Numbered from the stretch's first letter, positions 36,072-43,994 are shown. The stretch is DNA of 64,000 nt from an uncultured Candidatus Actinomarina sp. (GCA_902619825.1 CACNFT010000003.1:74473-138472), one strand, 5' to 3'. The notes: generated by a model not told the origin, from the letters alone. Numbers and translations: made by a program.

Positions 36072-36188
36072 GAGGCAAACCATTTGTCCTTTCATCATTT
36101 TAACTTATTCGTTGTGAATTATCGCTCATTTGTGAGAGGCTCTAAAACGCAATGAGCAGTAAATAACAGAGACTTCTTTTGTGAGTAT

Positions 36189-36210
36189 GTGACAGTTTTG
36201 TGACAGTTTT
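36189..36210. repeat. Tandem GTGACAGTTTT pair, left
   Basis: Two perfect tandem copies of the 11-mer GTGACAGTTTT lie about 118 bases inside the left tRNA fragment, ending at the stop codon of the VanZ-like gene. The same motif recurs in the same orientation just inside the right repeat. Short direct repeats on the inner sides of att sites are typical of integrase arm-binding sites. Confidence 0.6.
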
Positions 36211-36593
36211 TATTCTTTTTCAACTAACTTGTTAACCAGAATAAACAATGATCCACCTATAAGAGTCCATAGTATATCATTCCAATCAAAAACACCTCTT
36301 CCAGGTGTGTATTTTGCAATGAATTCGTTACCTATTAGGCCAACCATAGAAATCACTACTGACCACTTCAATCTATTTTTGTAAACTGATGAATTAGATT
36401 TAAATACCTCTGGAATGCTTACATAAAAAAAACTTGGTATGCCGATGCCTGGAAAGAAGTTAGGAGCTACTCCAAGAAAATAAATTACAAGATCGTTTCC
36501 ACCAACATAACTGGGTCTAATGTAGCTTTGAACCAAGCCAAATAAAAAAAATGAGATTCCAAATATTGTGTAGTACAGAAAGTGTTTCTTCAT
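36210..36593 (-). CDS. VanZ-like small membrane protein
   Basis: The 127-residue protein has about four hydrophobic helices. It begins with FLYYTIFGISFFLFGLVQSYI and ends with FDWNDILWTLIGGSLFILVNKL. The N-E-x(n)-R-G-x-F/D-W-N-D-(I/V)-x-(A/W)-(N/T) segment (GNEFIAKYTPGRGVFDWND) is the VanZ-family signature. VanZ proteins give low-level teicoplanin resistance in enterococci, but most family members have no known role. It is the only gene between the two tRNA-Phe repeats, so it may be the cargo of the small element. Its stop overlaps a GTGACAG repeat. Confidence 0.7.
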   Translation of the reverse strand: MKKHFLYYTIFGISFFLFGLVQSYIRPSYVGGNDLVIYFLGVAPNFFPGIGIPSFFYVSIPEVFKSNSSVYKNRLKWSVVISMVGLIGNEFIAKYTPGRGVFDWNDILWTLIGGSLFILVNKLVEKE

Positions 36594-36645
36594 ATATTGA
36601 ATATATTACTTTATTGGCTATTACAAGTGTCTGTCGAGAAGTTTT

Positions 36646-36663
36646 GTGACAGTTTTTGTGACA
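36646..36663. repeat. GTGACAGTTTT pair, right (second copy imperfect)
   Basis: GTGACAGTTTTT is followed directly by GTGACA, repeating the pair seen at 36189 in the same orientation. It lies 25 bases inside the right-hand tRNA-Phe repeat and upstream of the VanZ-like gene. The position suits an arm-type recombinase site. It could alternatively be an operator for the VanZ-like gene. Confidence 0.5.
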
Positions 36664-36691
36664 AAAGTCTTTAATTTGTTTAAAAACCTTG

Positions 36692-36764
36692 TGGCCAGAG
36701 GCAGAATCGAACTGCCGACCCCTTGTTTTTCAGACAAGTGCTCTACCGACTGAGCTATCTGGCC
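36692..36764 (-). tRNA. tRNA-Phe(GAA)
   Basis: Reverse-strand sequence folds as a 73-nucleotide tRNA. The acceptor is GGCCAGA/UCUGGCC, the D arm has AGUCGGUA, the anticodon stem CUUGU/ACAAG encloses loop CUGAAAA with anticodon GAA, and the T arm is GGCAG/CUGCC with UUCGAUU. The discriminator is A. The 3' CCA is not encoded. Its 3' half is duplicated at 36024-36071. Confidence 0.95.
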
Positions 36765-36769
36765 TAATG

Positions 36770-36844
36770 CGGGGACGACGGGATTCGAACCCGCGACCTC
36801 CTGCGTGACAGGCAGGCGTAAACTCCAGACTTTACCACGCCCCC
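36770..36844 (-). tRNA. tRNA-Asp(GUC)
   Basis: Five bases from tRNA-Phe on the same strand, this 75-nucleotide gene has acceptor GGGGGCG paired with CGUCCCC. The anticodon stem CCUGC/GCAGG encloses loop CUGUCAC (anticodon GUC), the T loop is UUCGAAU, and the discriminator is G as expected for aspartate. CCA is not encoded. The two tRNAs are probably processed from one transcript with tRNA-Asp first. Confidence 0.93.
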
Positions 36845-36916
36845 GTGATAGATAAATAAATTATAATCTAAAAAAAATTTCTTCGTAATAGATTTTTTTT
36901 CAATACAATATAACTG

Positions 36917-38350
36917 ATGAAAATAAATAATCTTATTAAATATTTTTTTCGGTTCATATTGCTTCAAACAATTTTGACATCTTTGACAATTCTATATTTT
37001 GATAATTATTTAATTTCTAGCCAAGAATTTAAACAAAATATTTACGAAAATTTAGTAGAAGATACTGAAAGATTCTTTCCTTTTATTCCCTATGAATTGA
37101 TAACAGTTGATAGTTTTTTTACAATTATGATTTTCTTTTTTCTAATAATTCTTTATTCGACAAAGTTTTATACCTATGTAAATGAATTGTCATTTTCAAT
37201 AAACAAAAATTTGCTTGATGAGTATTTTCAAATTTATCTTCTCTGGACAAGCTACTTATTTGCTTGTTTTTATGTGTTTAGATTTGAGAATGTCTCTAGG
37301 GGTTATTTATTTCTTTTTTCTGTAATTGTTCCTTTGATTCTGCTCATATTTAGAAATCCAGAATTTTTATCCTCAATACTTGGTAGATCAGTAACGAATG
37401 AAAATTATCTAACTATAAATCTTGACAAGAATTCAAATTTCAGAAATTTGCGGATTATTACATTTAGAAAAGATTTAGGAAATTTTGATTTGGATATAAA
37501 TAATTCAAATAAAATTATCGAGAAAATTGATGAATTAAATAAAACTGAAAAAGTCAACTTAATAGTCATTAATTTAAACACGACAAGAAAAATGAATAAA
37601 CAATTAGAAGAGTATCTAATAGAAACAAATAAAAAAGTGCTTTTAATTTCTACAAATAAACCTGACTTTGATGCAAGCTTTATATATAGACAAGAAATTT
37701 TGGATCAAACTTTTTTTACTTATTTCAATAATGATATTCAATACGGAGCAAAGTACATAATTAAAAGATTCATGGATATAGTTTTAAGTATTTTTGGCAT
37801 TATTATATTTTTTCCGATAATACTTTTAGTTGCTTTTTACATAGTGTTCTTAGATGGATTTCCATTTTATATAAAACAAAACAGGGTTGGTTTGCACGGT
37901 CACATTTTTAGTATGTACAAGTTTAGAACAATGAGAATGAATTCACACGAATTACGTGATTCTTTAGATGAACTTAATCAGTCTGATGGTCCGCTATTTA
38001 AAATACAAAATGATCCTAGAATTATTGATCGACTGGAATTTGTAAGAAAATATAGTCTTGATGAATTATTACAATTTTTTAATGTATTGAAAGGTGAAAT
38101 GTCAATTGTTGGTCCAAGACCTTTATTTGACGATGATACTCAGCTTTTTAATACAAAATATATGAGAAGACTTAATGTATTACCAGGAATAACAGGTTTG
38201 TTACAAATCAATGATCGAAATACTTCAGAATTCGAGACGTGGTATAAATACGATATTGAATATATCGAAAATTGGAGTCTCTACTTGGATATGAAAATTA
38301 TTTTAAAAACTCCTTTTGCAATTTTTTCAAAAAAAATAAGAGGTCTGTAA
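36917..38350 (+). CDS. Polyprenyl-phosphate glycosylphosphotransferase (WbaP/WcaJ-like)
   Basis: The 477-residue protein starts glycan synthesis by moving a sugar-1-phosphate from a nucleotide sugar to undecaprenyl phosphate. The N-terminal part has about four helices (roughly residues 10-150) and a CoA-binding-like soluble region. The catalytic domain starts near residue 283 with KRFMDIVLS, then FYIKQNRVGLHG, MYKFRTM, RKYSLDELLQFFNVLKGEMS and VGPRP, and finally LPGITGLLQI, all bacterial sugar transferase hallmarks. TACAAT lies 7 bases before the ATG. It lies outside the tRNA-Phe element beside stable tRNA genes, suggesting it is part of the core pathway. Confidence 0.92.
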   Translation: MKINNLIKYFFRFILLQTILTSLTILYFDNYLISSQEFKQNIYENLVEDTERFFPFIPYELITVDSFFTIMIFFFLIILYSTKFYTYVNELSFSINKNLLDEYFQIYLLWTSYLFACFYVFRFENVSRGYLFLFSVIVPLILLIFRNPEFLSSILGRSVTNENYLTINLDKNSNFRNLRIITFRKDLGNFDLDINNSNKIIEKIDELNKTEKVNLIVINLNTTRKMNKQLEEYLIETNKKVLLISTNKPDFDASFIYRQEILDQTFFTYFNNDIQYGAKYIIKRFMDIVLSIFGIIIFFPIILLVAFYIVFLDGFPFYIKQNRVGLHGHIFSMYKFRTMRMNSHELRDSLDELNQSDGPLFKIQNDPRIIDRLEFVRKYSLDELLQFFNVLKGEMSIVGPRPLFDDDTQLFNTKYMRRLNVLPGITGLLQINDRNTSEFETWYKYDIEYIENWSLYLDMKIILKTPFAIFSKKIRGL

Positions 38351-38355
38351 TAAAG

Positions 38356-38428
38356 TGGGTCGGGTGGGAATCGAACCCACGACCTTGAGCTTAAAAGGCT
38401 CCTGCTCTACCAATTGAGCTACCGACCC
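38356..38428 (-). tRNA. tRNA-Lys(UUU)
   Basis: Reverse-strand sequence gives acceptor GGGUCGG/CCGACCC, D arm GCUC/GAGC and anticodon loop CUUUUAA (anticodon UUU). The T arm GUGGG/CCCAC carries UUCGAUU, and the discriminator is A. The outermost anticodon-stem pair is a G-A mismatch, which also occurs in other lysine tRNAs. It ends 6 bases from the stop of the glycosylphosphotransferase gene, tail to tail. Confidence 0.93.
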
Positions 38429-38467
38429 TGATTAAATATATTACTGTAAATAAAAAGTAATCTTTAG

Positions 38468-38653
38468 TTATTCTTCTTCTTGACTTATCTTTTTTTTATA
38501 AGATTCAATTAATTCAATAATTTCATCAGTATCAACTGAATTTTTTTCTAAAGATTGTATTTTTTTTGTTAAAGAATCTAATACACTTTTTAAATTTTTG
38601 GAAAGTTGCTTAAATTCTTTATTTAAATCATCAAAGTCGTTATTTTTATCCAT
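38468..38653 (-). CDS. Small coiled-coil protein of unknown function
   Basis: The 61-residue protein is highly charged and almost entirely predicted helix. Heptad-like hydrophobic spacing runs through FKQLSKNLKSVLDSLTKKIQSL, consistent with a coiled coil. There is no signal peptide or membrane helix. It lies 10 bases downstream of the DUF2236 gene on the same strand and may be co-transcribed. No family is recognised. Confidence 0.5.
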   Translation of the reverse strand: MDKNNDFDDLNKEFKQLSKNLKSVLDSLTKKIQSLEKNSVDTDEIIELIESYKKKISQEEE

Positions 38654-38663
38654 AGTTCTACAA

Positions 38664-39506
38664 TTATATTTTAGATTTATCAGAAAATTTTAAATCTGGA
38701 TATTTAGATAACCTCTGCCTTGCCCATCTGGCTGGAGGAATTAATCGAAAAAAAGGTGGCAAGAGTGGTCTTGTGCTTTTGAGCAAAAAAAGATTAAATC
38801 TCAATACCAGAGATTTAAATTTTGTAGTTTCTACACCATAAATTTTCTTAAATTCATCTGGTAAAGTATTAAATGCTGTAAAAGAGATAAATGGCCAAAT
38901 TGGTTTTATGTGTTTTGGGACTGGTCCCCCAGAAATAATATCTTGAACATCTTTTGCAACATCTGTTAATAGTAAATAATCATTGTCTTTGCTTTTATTT
39001 ATAACCCAGTTTTTTAATTCTTCATGAGTTTTAGGCATCTTCTCAACATCTACTAAAACTAATTTTGCAGACAACATATTTTCAATATGGTATTTATCCT
39101 TTTCTTCGTCAGAAAGTTTCTTTACTGTTTTTTCGTAGAAATAAATTGATGAAAGCTGTAAACATGCGTGTACCCAAAGAAGTTGTTCATGATCAAGTGC
39201 ATCGTAGTATCCACCAGTAACCTCGTCGTCTCCATTAATAACTTCATGAAGTTTATTTATTCTAGTTGCACTATCGTTAGCTTCTTCAATAGTTCCAAAA
39301 GTTACTGAATTTTGTAATGATAAGGTTCGTATTAATCTTTTCCATGGATCACGTTGGTAAAATGAAGTTTGTCTTGCACCTGCTGCAATTAAAGGATGGG
39401 CAGCATGCATAAGTAAAGCCCTTGCACCACCAAAAAGAACTGTAATCTCTTTATTGACTTTCCACATCATAGAGTCTGGGCCAAAATATCCAGGATCAGC
39501 ATTCAT
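38664..39506 (-). CDS. DUF2236 (MpaB/rubber-oxygenase-like) family protein
   Basis: The 280-residue protein matches the oxygenase-like DUF2236 family, common in Actinobacteria. The N-terminal region SMMWKVNKEITVLFGGARAL is followed by LMHAAHPLIAAG, whose histidine is a candidate haem ligand, and by DPWKRLIRTL. DALDHEQLLWVHACL in the middle is the second conserved histidine region. Characterised relatives include latex-clearing oxygenase and the fungal MpaB. The substrate here is unknown. It is divergent from the GT4 gene at 39584. Confidence 0.8.
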   Translation of the reverse strand: MNADPGYFGPDSMMWKVNKEITVLFGGARALLMHAAHPLIAAGARQTSFYQRDPWKRLIRTLSLQNSVTFGTIEEANDSATRINKLHEVINGDDEVTGGYYDALDHEQLLWVHACLQLSSIYFYEKTVKKLSDEEKDKYHIENMLSAKLVLVDVEKMPKTHEELKNWVINKSKDNDYLLLTDVAKDVQDIISGGPVPKHIKPIWPFISFTAFNTLPDEFKKIYGVETTKFKSLVLRFNLFLLKSTRPLLPPFFRLIPPARWARQRLSKYPDLKFSDKSKI

Positions 39507-39583
39507 ACATAACTTTCTTACTTTTATAGTTCATAAAAAATTAATTTTATAACTACTTAGAAAATATATACTTATCGTGAGTA

Positions 39584-40687
39584 ATGAAATCAGAATTAAA
39601 TTATGTGACTTATCAGACATTTCCAGCGAAAACTGCAAATAGTCTTCAAACTATTACAAATATAAAATATTTAATTAGAAACGGTATAAAAGTCAATCTA
39701 TATTTTCCAATGAGAGAAAAAGAAAGCTCAGATAGTCTTTCTGAGATACAAAATTTTTACCAAATCAATGAATCTTTTGAAGTGTTTGGGTTAAAGCATA
39801 AACTTCCACACGGTAAGATCAAAATCTTTAAGAAATATGCTTTTCAATTTAGCCACTATATATGGTCAAGAAAAACAATTAAAAAATATTTTCACAATAA
39901 AACTGAAAATTATATTTTTACCAGATCTGATTGGATAGCCTACTTTGCTGCAAAGAAAGGAAATAAAGTAATTTTTGAATGCCATCAAAGGTCTAGGACA
40001 AGGGACTTCGTAATTAGCCGAATAGGTAATCTACAAAATGTTACAATCGTATTTTTAAATGAAAACTTGAGAGATTCCTATCCTTCTATCAACAATTCAT
40101 TAGTTTTGCACAATGGAGTTGATCATGAATTATTTGATACACAAAATTTAGAAAAAAGAAAATCTATAGTCTTTGTTGGGAGTTTAAGTAGGTTTAACAC
40201 ATCACGAGGTCTTCCTGATTTTATAAAAACGTACAATGAGGAAAAATTATATAAAAGTTATAATCTGGAGATAGTTGGTGGCAACCAAGAAGAAATTAAA
40301 GAATTAAAAATTTTAATAAATGATTTAAAAATTACAAACTACGTAACACTGCATGGCTATCTTCAGAGAAAAAGTGCAATAGGTATCATCTCAAAATGTT
40401 CTATAGGTTTATTAATTAATAGCGATGAGAACCAACACTCGACAAAATATACCTCACCTTTAAAGTATTTTGAATACTTATATGGGGGTCTTTTTGTGAT
40501 AGCTTCTGACTATCCCTCTCATAGAAGTTTACCTTTCAATAAAATGATTTCTTTTTTTAATCTAAAGGATAAAAATAGTCTTTCAAATGCACTTCAGAAC
40601 CTTCCAAACACTAATTTAGAAAAAAATTATTTGAAAGAAATTACTGTTGATAAAAGGGTAAAAAAAATTATAGAGTTATTTGACTAG
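39584..40687 (+). CDS. Family 4 glycosyltransferase
   Basis: The 367-residue GT4 enzyme begins LNYVTYQTFPAKTANSLQT. This opening (YQ-FPxxxANSxQT) is typical of a GT4 subgroup that acts early in capsule synthesis. The donor domain has SIVFVGSLSRFNTSRGL, LEIVGGNQEE, GYLQRKSAIGII and HSTKYTSPLKYFEYLYGG, where the P-x-K-x-x-E-Y segment replaces the more usual E-x7-E. It stands between tRNA genes and probably works next to the glycosylphosphotransferase at 36917 and the GT26 at 40820. The stop abuts the tRNA-Arg gene. Confidence 0.85.
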   Translation: MKSELNYVTYQTFPAKTANSLQTITNIKYLIRNGIKVNLYFPMREKESSDSLSEIQNFYQINESFEVFGLKHKLPHGKIKIFKKYAFQFSHYIWSRKTIKKYFHNKTENYIFTRSDWIAYFAAKKGNKVIFECHQRSRTRDFVISRIGNLQNVTIVFLNENLRDSYPSINNSLVLHNGVDHELFDTQNLEKRKSIVFVGSLSRFNTSRGLPDFIKTYNEEKLYKSYNLEIVGGNQEEIKELKILINDLKITNYVTLHGYLQRKSAIGIISKCSIGLLINSDENQHSTKYTSPLKYFEYLYGGLFVIASDYPSHRSLPFNKMISFFNLKDKNSLSNALQNLPNTNLEKNYLKEITVDKRVKKIIELFD

Positions 40688-40761
40688 CACGCCTGGAGGG
40701 ACTCGAACCCCCAACCCTCTGATCCGAAGTCAGATGCTCTATCCAGTTAAGCTACAGGCGC
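40688..40761 (-). tRNA. tRNA-Arg(UCG)
   Basis: The reverse strand gives acceptor GCGCCUG/CAGGCGU (the first pair is G-U), D arm with ACUGGAU, anticodon stem UCUGA/UCAGA with loop CUUCGGA (anticodon UCG) and T arm GGGGG/UCCCU-type with UUCGAGU. CCA is not encoded. It begins right at the stop codon of the GT4 gene on the other strand and lies 0.8 kb from argS, which charges it. Confidence 0.92.
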
Positions 40762-40819
40762 GTAAATAGTTTTAAAAAATATATTTAAAGATATTTTTAT
40801 TTATATAATAGTTTCAATA

Positions 40820-41554
40820 ATGGATAGTGTTCGTATATTAAAAACTGAAATGTCAGTCACTAACATTGATGATGTTGCCGAAGATTTGATTTTCAAGAAT
40901 AAAATTTCAGTTGCTATATGTAATGCGAATACATTAGTCAGATGTTATAAAGATAAAGAACTCAACAACACAATCAATTCTTTTGATATTAGATGTCCAG
41001 ATGGATTTCCAGTAGCAAAAGCCTCAAAAATTATTTATAAAAATAATCAAATGAGAGTGGATGGATATAAATTATTTTTAGAAACAATTGAAAGAGGCTT
41101 AAGTAATAATGTTTCTCATTATTTTTTTGGAAATTCTGAAGAAATAGTTTTAAAAATGATTGAAAGTATTAAAACAAAATATGCTGATGTAAATATCAAA
41201 GGCTTTACCTGCCCGCCTAATTTAGGCTATGAAGAACTTTCTGACGAAAAGTATATAGATGATATAAATGCGAAAAATCCTGACATACTCTGGGTTTCAC
41301 TTGGTTTTCCAAAACAAGAAAAATTTATCAATTTAATAAAAAAAAATAATTCGATAGATACAAATATGGTTGGAGTTGGTGCGGTTTTTGAATGGGTAGC
41401 GGGAACAAAAATCAAAGCTCCAGAATGGTTAGCAAATATTGGTTTAGAGTGGTTAATTAGATTAATTCAGGAGCCAAAAAGATTGTTTAGACGTTATTTG
41501 GTTGATAATTTTCTATTTATAATTTATTTTATAAAACAATATATAAGAAATTAG
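40820..41554 (+). CDS. WecG/TagA/CpsF-family glycosyltransferase (GT26)
   Basis: The 244-residue protein is a GT26 enzyme, the family of TagA (N-acetylmannosaminyltransferase in teichoic-acid linkage) and WecG. AICNANTLVRCYKD matches the N-terminal substrate helix, CPDGFPVAKA carries the catalytic aspartate, RVDGYKLF is the G-x-D/D-G region, and DILWVSLGFPKQEKF and GVGAVFEWVAGTK are the donor-site hallmarks. The C-terminal basic helix RLIQEPKRLFRRYL binds the membrane. It probably adds the second sugar to the undecaprenyl-linked primer. argS follows with no gap. Confidence 0.93.
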   Translation: MDSVRILKTEMSVTNIDDVAEDLIFKNKISVAICNANTLVRCYKDKELNNTINSFDIRCPDGFPVAKASKIIYKNNQMRVDGYKLFLETIERGLSNNVSHYFFGNSEEIVLKMIESIKTKYADVNIKGFTCPPNLGYEELSDEKYIDDINAKNPDILWVSLGFPKQEKFINLIKKNNSIDTNMVGVGAVFEWVAGTKIKAPEWLANIGLEWLIRLIQEPKRLFRRYLVDNFLFIIYFIKQYIRN

Positions 41555-43198
41555 ATGTACCAACTTAGAAAATTAGAAAATAATTTAGAATCTGTATTGA
41601 AGGAGTTCAATGTCACTGAAACAATTGATATTAAATTAACAAAAAATGAATCTTTCGATCTACAAATTAATAATCTTGTAAAGCATAAAGATAATCCAAA
41701 TTTGAGTAAAATTATTGATAATTTTCAAAGAGAACTCGACAATGAACCATTTATTAAAAAATATGAAATAGGTGAAAAAAACTTTATAAACATTGAAATT
41801 AACTTAAACGAGTTTTTAAAAACTGTTGAGAATGTGCGTAACTTTATAAAAGTAACAAACCCGAAAAAGATTATTTTTGATTATGGTGGTCCAAATATTG
41901 GTAAACCGTTACATGTAGGCCATTTGAGATCATTAAATATTGGACGAAGTTTATATAATGTAAATAAATTAGCTGGTAATACAGTGCTAAGTGATATTCA
42001 TATGGGTGACTGGGGTATGCCTATTGCTCAAATAATCCAATATGGAGTTGAAAATAAAATTAATTTTAAAAAAATAACAATTCAAGAATTGGAAGAAATT
42101 TATCCAATTGCCTCAGATTTGTACTCAAAAAATAATGACTTTACTCAGCTAGCTCAAAATATAAATAAAAATTTAAACAACAATCAAAAAGATTTAATAA
42201 CTAAATGGAAAAGCATAAAGGACACCTCCCTTAAATCCCTTGAATCAACTTTACATCAACTTAACCACAAATTTGATTTATGGAGAGGTGAAAGCGATGT
42301 TAATGATTTAATTCCGGATATGATAGAGGATTTAAAAAGTAAAAATAAAATTTCATTAGATGATGGAGCATATGTATCAGATTTAAAAACGGATCCAAAA
42401 ATTTTAATAACAAAATCTGATGGTAGCTATCTTTATCTGACAACTGATTTAGCTACGGTTCTTGATAGATTAGATAATTTTGAGTTTGATAAAACCCTTT
42501 ATATTGTCGATAAAAGACAAAAATTGCACTTTGAACAATTATTTTCGTCTTTAGAGTACTTTGATTTCCCTACAAAAGAATATGAGCATGTATCATTCGG
42601 TACGGTCAATGATGCTGATGGAAACCCTTTCAAGACTAGAGAAGGTGGAACAAAAAAATTGACTGATCTTTATGATGAAACTTATCAATATATAAAGACA
42701 ATAAATAATGAGTTGGATGAGATTTCTCTAGGACTGCTAAGTAACACTGTACTTGCATATAGTGACCTAATTACAAATAGAAATACGGATTATAAGTTTG
42801 ATCTGGAAAAATTTACAAATGTAAATGGTAAAACAGGTGTTTATATTCAATATGCAAATGTAAGAGCACAGAAGTTAATCAATGATTCTTCACTAGAAGT
42901 TTCAGACTTTTCGATTTTGTCGGAGGAGTTAGACAATAATGATAAAAGTTTGCTTAGATCATTAATAAAATTTGAATTTTATTTTGAACAAACAATTAAA
43001 AATAATGAGCCACACCACTTGGCAGATTATCTATACGAAATATCTCAAAAATTTAATGGTATGTATCAAGGAATAAATATTCTTGAAAATGAAAATACTG
43101 TATTAAAAGAAAATAAGTTAAAAATTACAGATTTATTTCTTCAATACTCAAATTTGTTAATGGAATGCCTAGGTATCTTACCAGTCGAAAAGATGTAA
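41555..43198 (+). CDS. argS: Arginyl-tRNA synthetase
   Basis: The 547-residue enzyme joins arginine to tRNA-Arg. The N-terminal Add-1-like domain covers about the first 100 residues. FDYGGPNIGKPLHVGHLRS contains the class I HIGH motif (HVGH). DADGNPFKTREGG stands in for the KMSK loop, degenerate as usual in ArgS. TGVYIQYANVRAQ opens the DALR anticodon-binding domain at the C terminus. It starts directly after the TAG of the GT26 gene, so the essential synthetase is expressed from the glycan operon's transcript. tRNA-Arg(UCG) lies nearby. Confidence 0.97.
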   Translation: MYQLRKLENNLESVLKEFNVTETIDIKLTKNESFDLQINNLVKHKDNPNLSKIIDNFQRELDNEPFIKKYEIGEKNFINIEINLNEFLKTVENVRNFIKVTNPKKIIFDYGGPNIGKPLHVGHLRSLNIGRSLYNVNKLAGNTVLSDIHMGDWGMPIAQIIQYGVENKINFKKITIQELEEIYPIASDLYSKNNDFTQLAQNINKNLNNNQKDLITKWKSIKDTSLKSLESTLHQLNHKFDLWRGESDVNDLIPDMIEDLKSKNKISLDDGAYVSDLKTDPKILITKSDGSYLYLTTDLATVLDRLDNFEFDKTLYIVDKRQKLHFEQLFSSLEYFDFPTKEYEHVSFGTVNDADGNPFKTREGGTKKLTDLYDETYQYIKTINNELDEISLGLLSNTVLAYSDLITNRNTDYKFDLEKFTNVNGKTGVYIQYANVRAQKLINDSSLEVSDFSILSEELDNNDKSLLRSLIKFEFYFEQTIKNNEPHHLADYLYEISQKFNGMYQGINILENENTVLKENKLKITDLFLQYSNLLMECLGILPVEKM

Positions 43199-43201
43199 AA
43201 A

Positions 43202-43744
43202 TTACAGAAATAATTGAGAAGACATCACCCAAACAAAAAGAGTAAAACCATATGAGAATTTCTCAGAAAAATTAATCCTTCTTGTTAGGTTATGTACGAC
43301 AAACAATATCAGTGGTACGGTAATAAAACCAGAAAAAGAAACAGCTTTTCCAAGGTCAATAATATCGCTTATAATCTGATTTGAAGGACTTAAGAAAAAT
43401 TGAAAGATTACTAGAAAAGATAGTGAAGTAAAAATTACTAAAATTACATTAGTTAATAAATCCTTAAATGAAATATTGTAAATCTTAAAAGTATTTAAAA
43501 ACTCTACTGGAATAAATAGAATAAAAATCGCAACACAAAATAGAATTAAAAACCAAAATAGGCCTTGTGCATTCCATGTAATAATATTTTTTTCAACAAG
43601 ACCAGTGGATTCAAGAAGCAAATAAAATGAATAGCCAAGAACTAAAGAACCCAAGGAAAATAAATAGAGGCCAAATATACTGTAGAAATATTTTTTCTCA
43701 AATGAAAATTTTATTATAGGATTATTTAAATTTTCATAATTCAT
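43202..43744 (-). CDS. Multi-pass membrane protein of unknown function
   Basis: The 180-residue protein has about five hydrophobic helices: FYSIFGLYLFSLGSLVLGYS, FWFLILFCVAIFILFIP, LLTNVILVIFTSLSFLVIF, VSFSGFITVPLILFVVH and GFTLFVWVMSSQLF. Loops are short, with the conserved-looking NLTRRINF near the C terminus. No family or motif is recognised. It converges with argS (3-base gap) and is divergent from the Nfu-like gene. Confidence 0.5.
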   Translation of the reverse strand: MNYENLNNPIIKFSFEKKYFYSIFGLYLFSLGSLVLGYSFYLLLESTGLVEKNIITWNAQGLFWFLILFCVAIFILFIPVEFLNTFKIYNISFKDLLTNVILVIFTSLSFLVIFQFFLSPSNQIISDIIDLGKAVSFSGFITVPLILFVVHNLTRRINFSEKFSYGFTLFVWVMSSQLFL

Positions 43745-43788
43745 ACTGTCATATATTAATAAAATTTATATTAAAATTAACCTTAATT

Positions 43789-43992
43789 ATGGAATTAATT
43801 GATACACCGAACCCCAATGCAAAAAAAATAATGACTGATTTAGATGAAAGTCTTCTTTTGAATGATTTGAATAACATTAACGGTATATCATCTGTATTTT
43901 TTGGTCCTGGCTTCATTACAATATCTAAGTTGGAAGATGCAAAGTGGGAGATAATAACTCAAGAAATTAATAACTTATTTGATAAACTGTAG
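43789..43992 (+). CDS. Stand-alone Nfu N-terminal-domain protein
   Basis: The 67-residue protein consists only of the Nfu_N fold. DTPNPNAKKIM at the N terminus and SVFFGPGFITISK in the middle match the TPNPN and FGPDFITVTK signatures of that domain. Normal Nfu scaffold proteins join this to a C-terminal domain whose CxxC carries an iron-sulfur cluster; no cysteine exists here. It might help hand clusters to targets, perhaps together with the IscA-like protein at 46349. Two bases separate it from the next gene, so they are co-transcribed. Confidence 0.75.
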   Translation: MELIDTPNPNAKKIMTDLDESLLLNDLNNINGISSVFFGPGFITISKLEDAKWEIITQEINNLFDKL

Positions 43993-43994
43993 AC

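Larger units (their letters stand above)
36024..36736. mobile_element. Putative non-autonomous integrative element at tRNA-Phe
   Basis: A 48-base direct repeat (36024-36071 and 36689-36736, one mismatch) bounds a segment of about 665 bases per repeat unit. The repeat covers the tRNA-Phe 3' half from the anticodon stem to the discriminator, the usual crossover site of tyrosine recombinases. Paired GTGACAGTTTT repeats lie just inside each end, where integrase arm sites would be expected. The only gene inside is VanZ-like; no integrase is present. It may be mobilised in trans or be a deletion remnant of a larger island. Sequence structure is seen directly; mobility is inference. Confidence 0.6.

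Noticed and set aside
36100-36180. Possible small RNA hairpin between the tRNA fragment and the GTGACAG repeats
   Set aside because: GCTCATT and AATGAGC can pair, but the 20-base loop is long and there is no U tract or promoter. It was left as unexplained sequence.
36764-36967. 67-residue minus-strand ORF ending CLSRRRSRVRIPSSPH
   Set aside because: It is the translation of the tRNA-Asp gene. The RVRIPSSP ending is the familiar false ORF produced from tRNA T arms.
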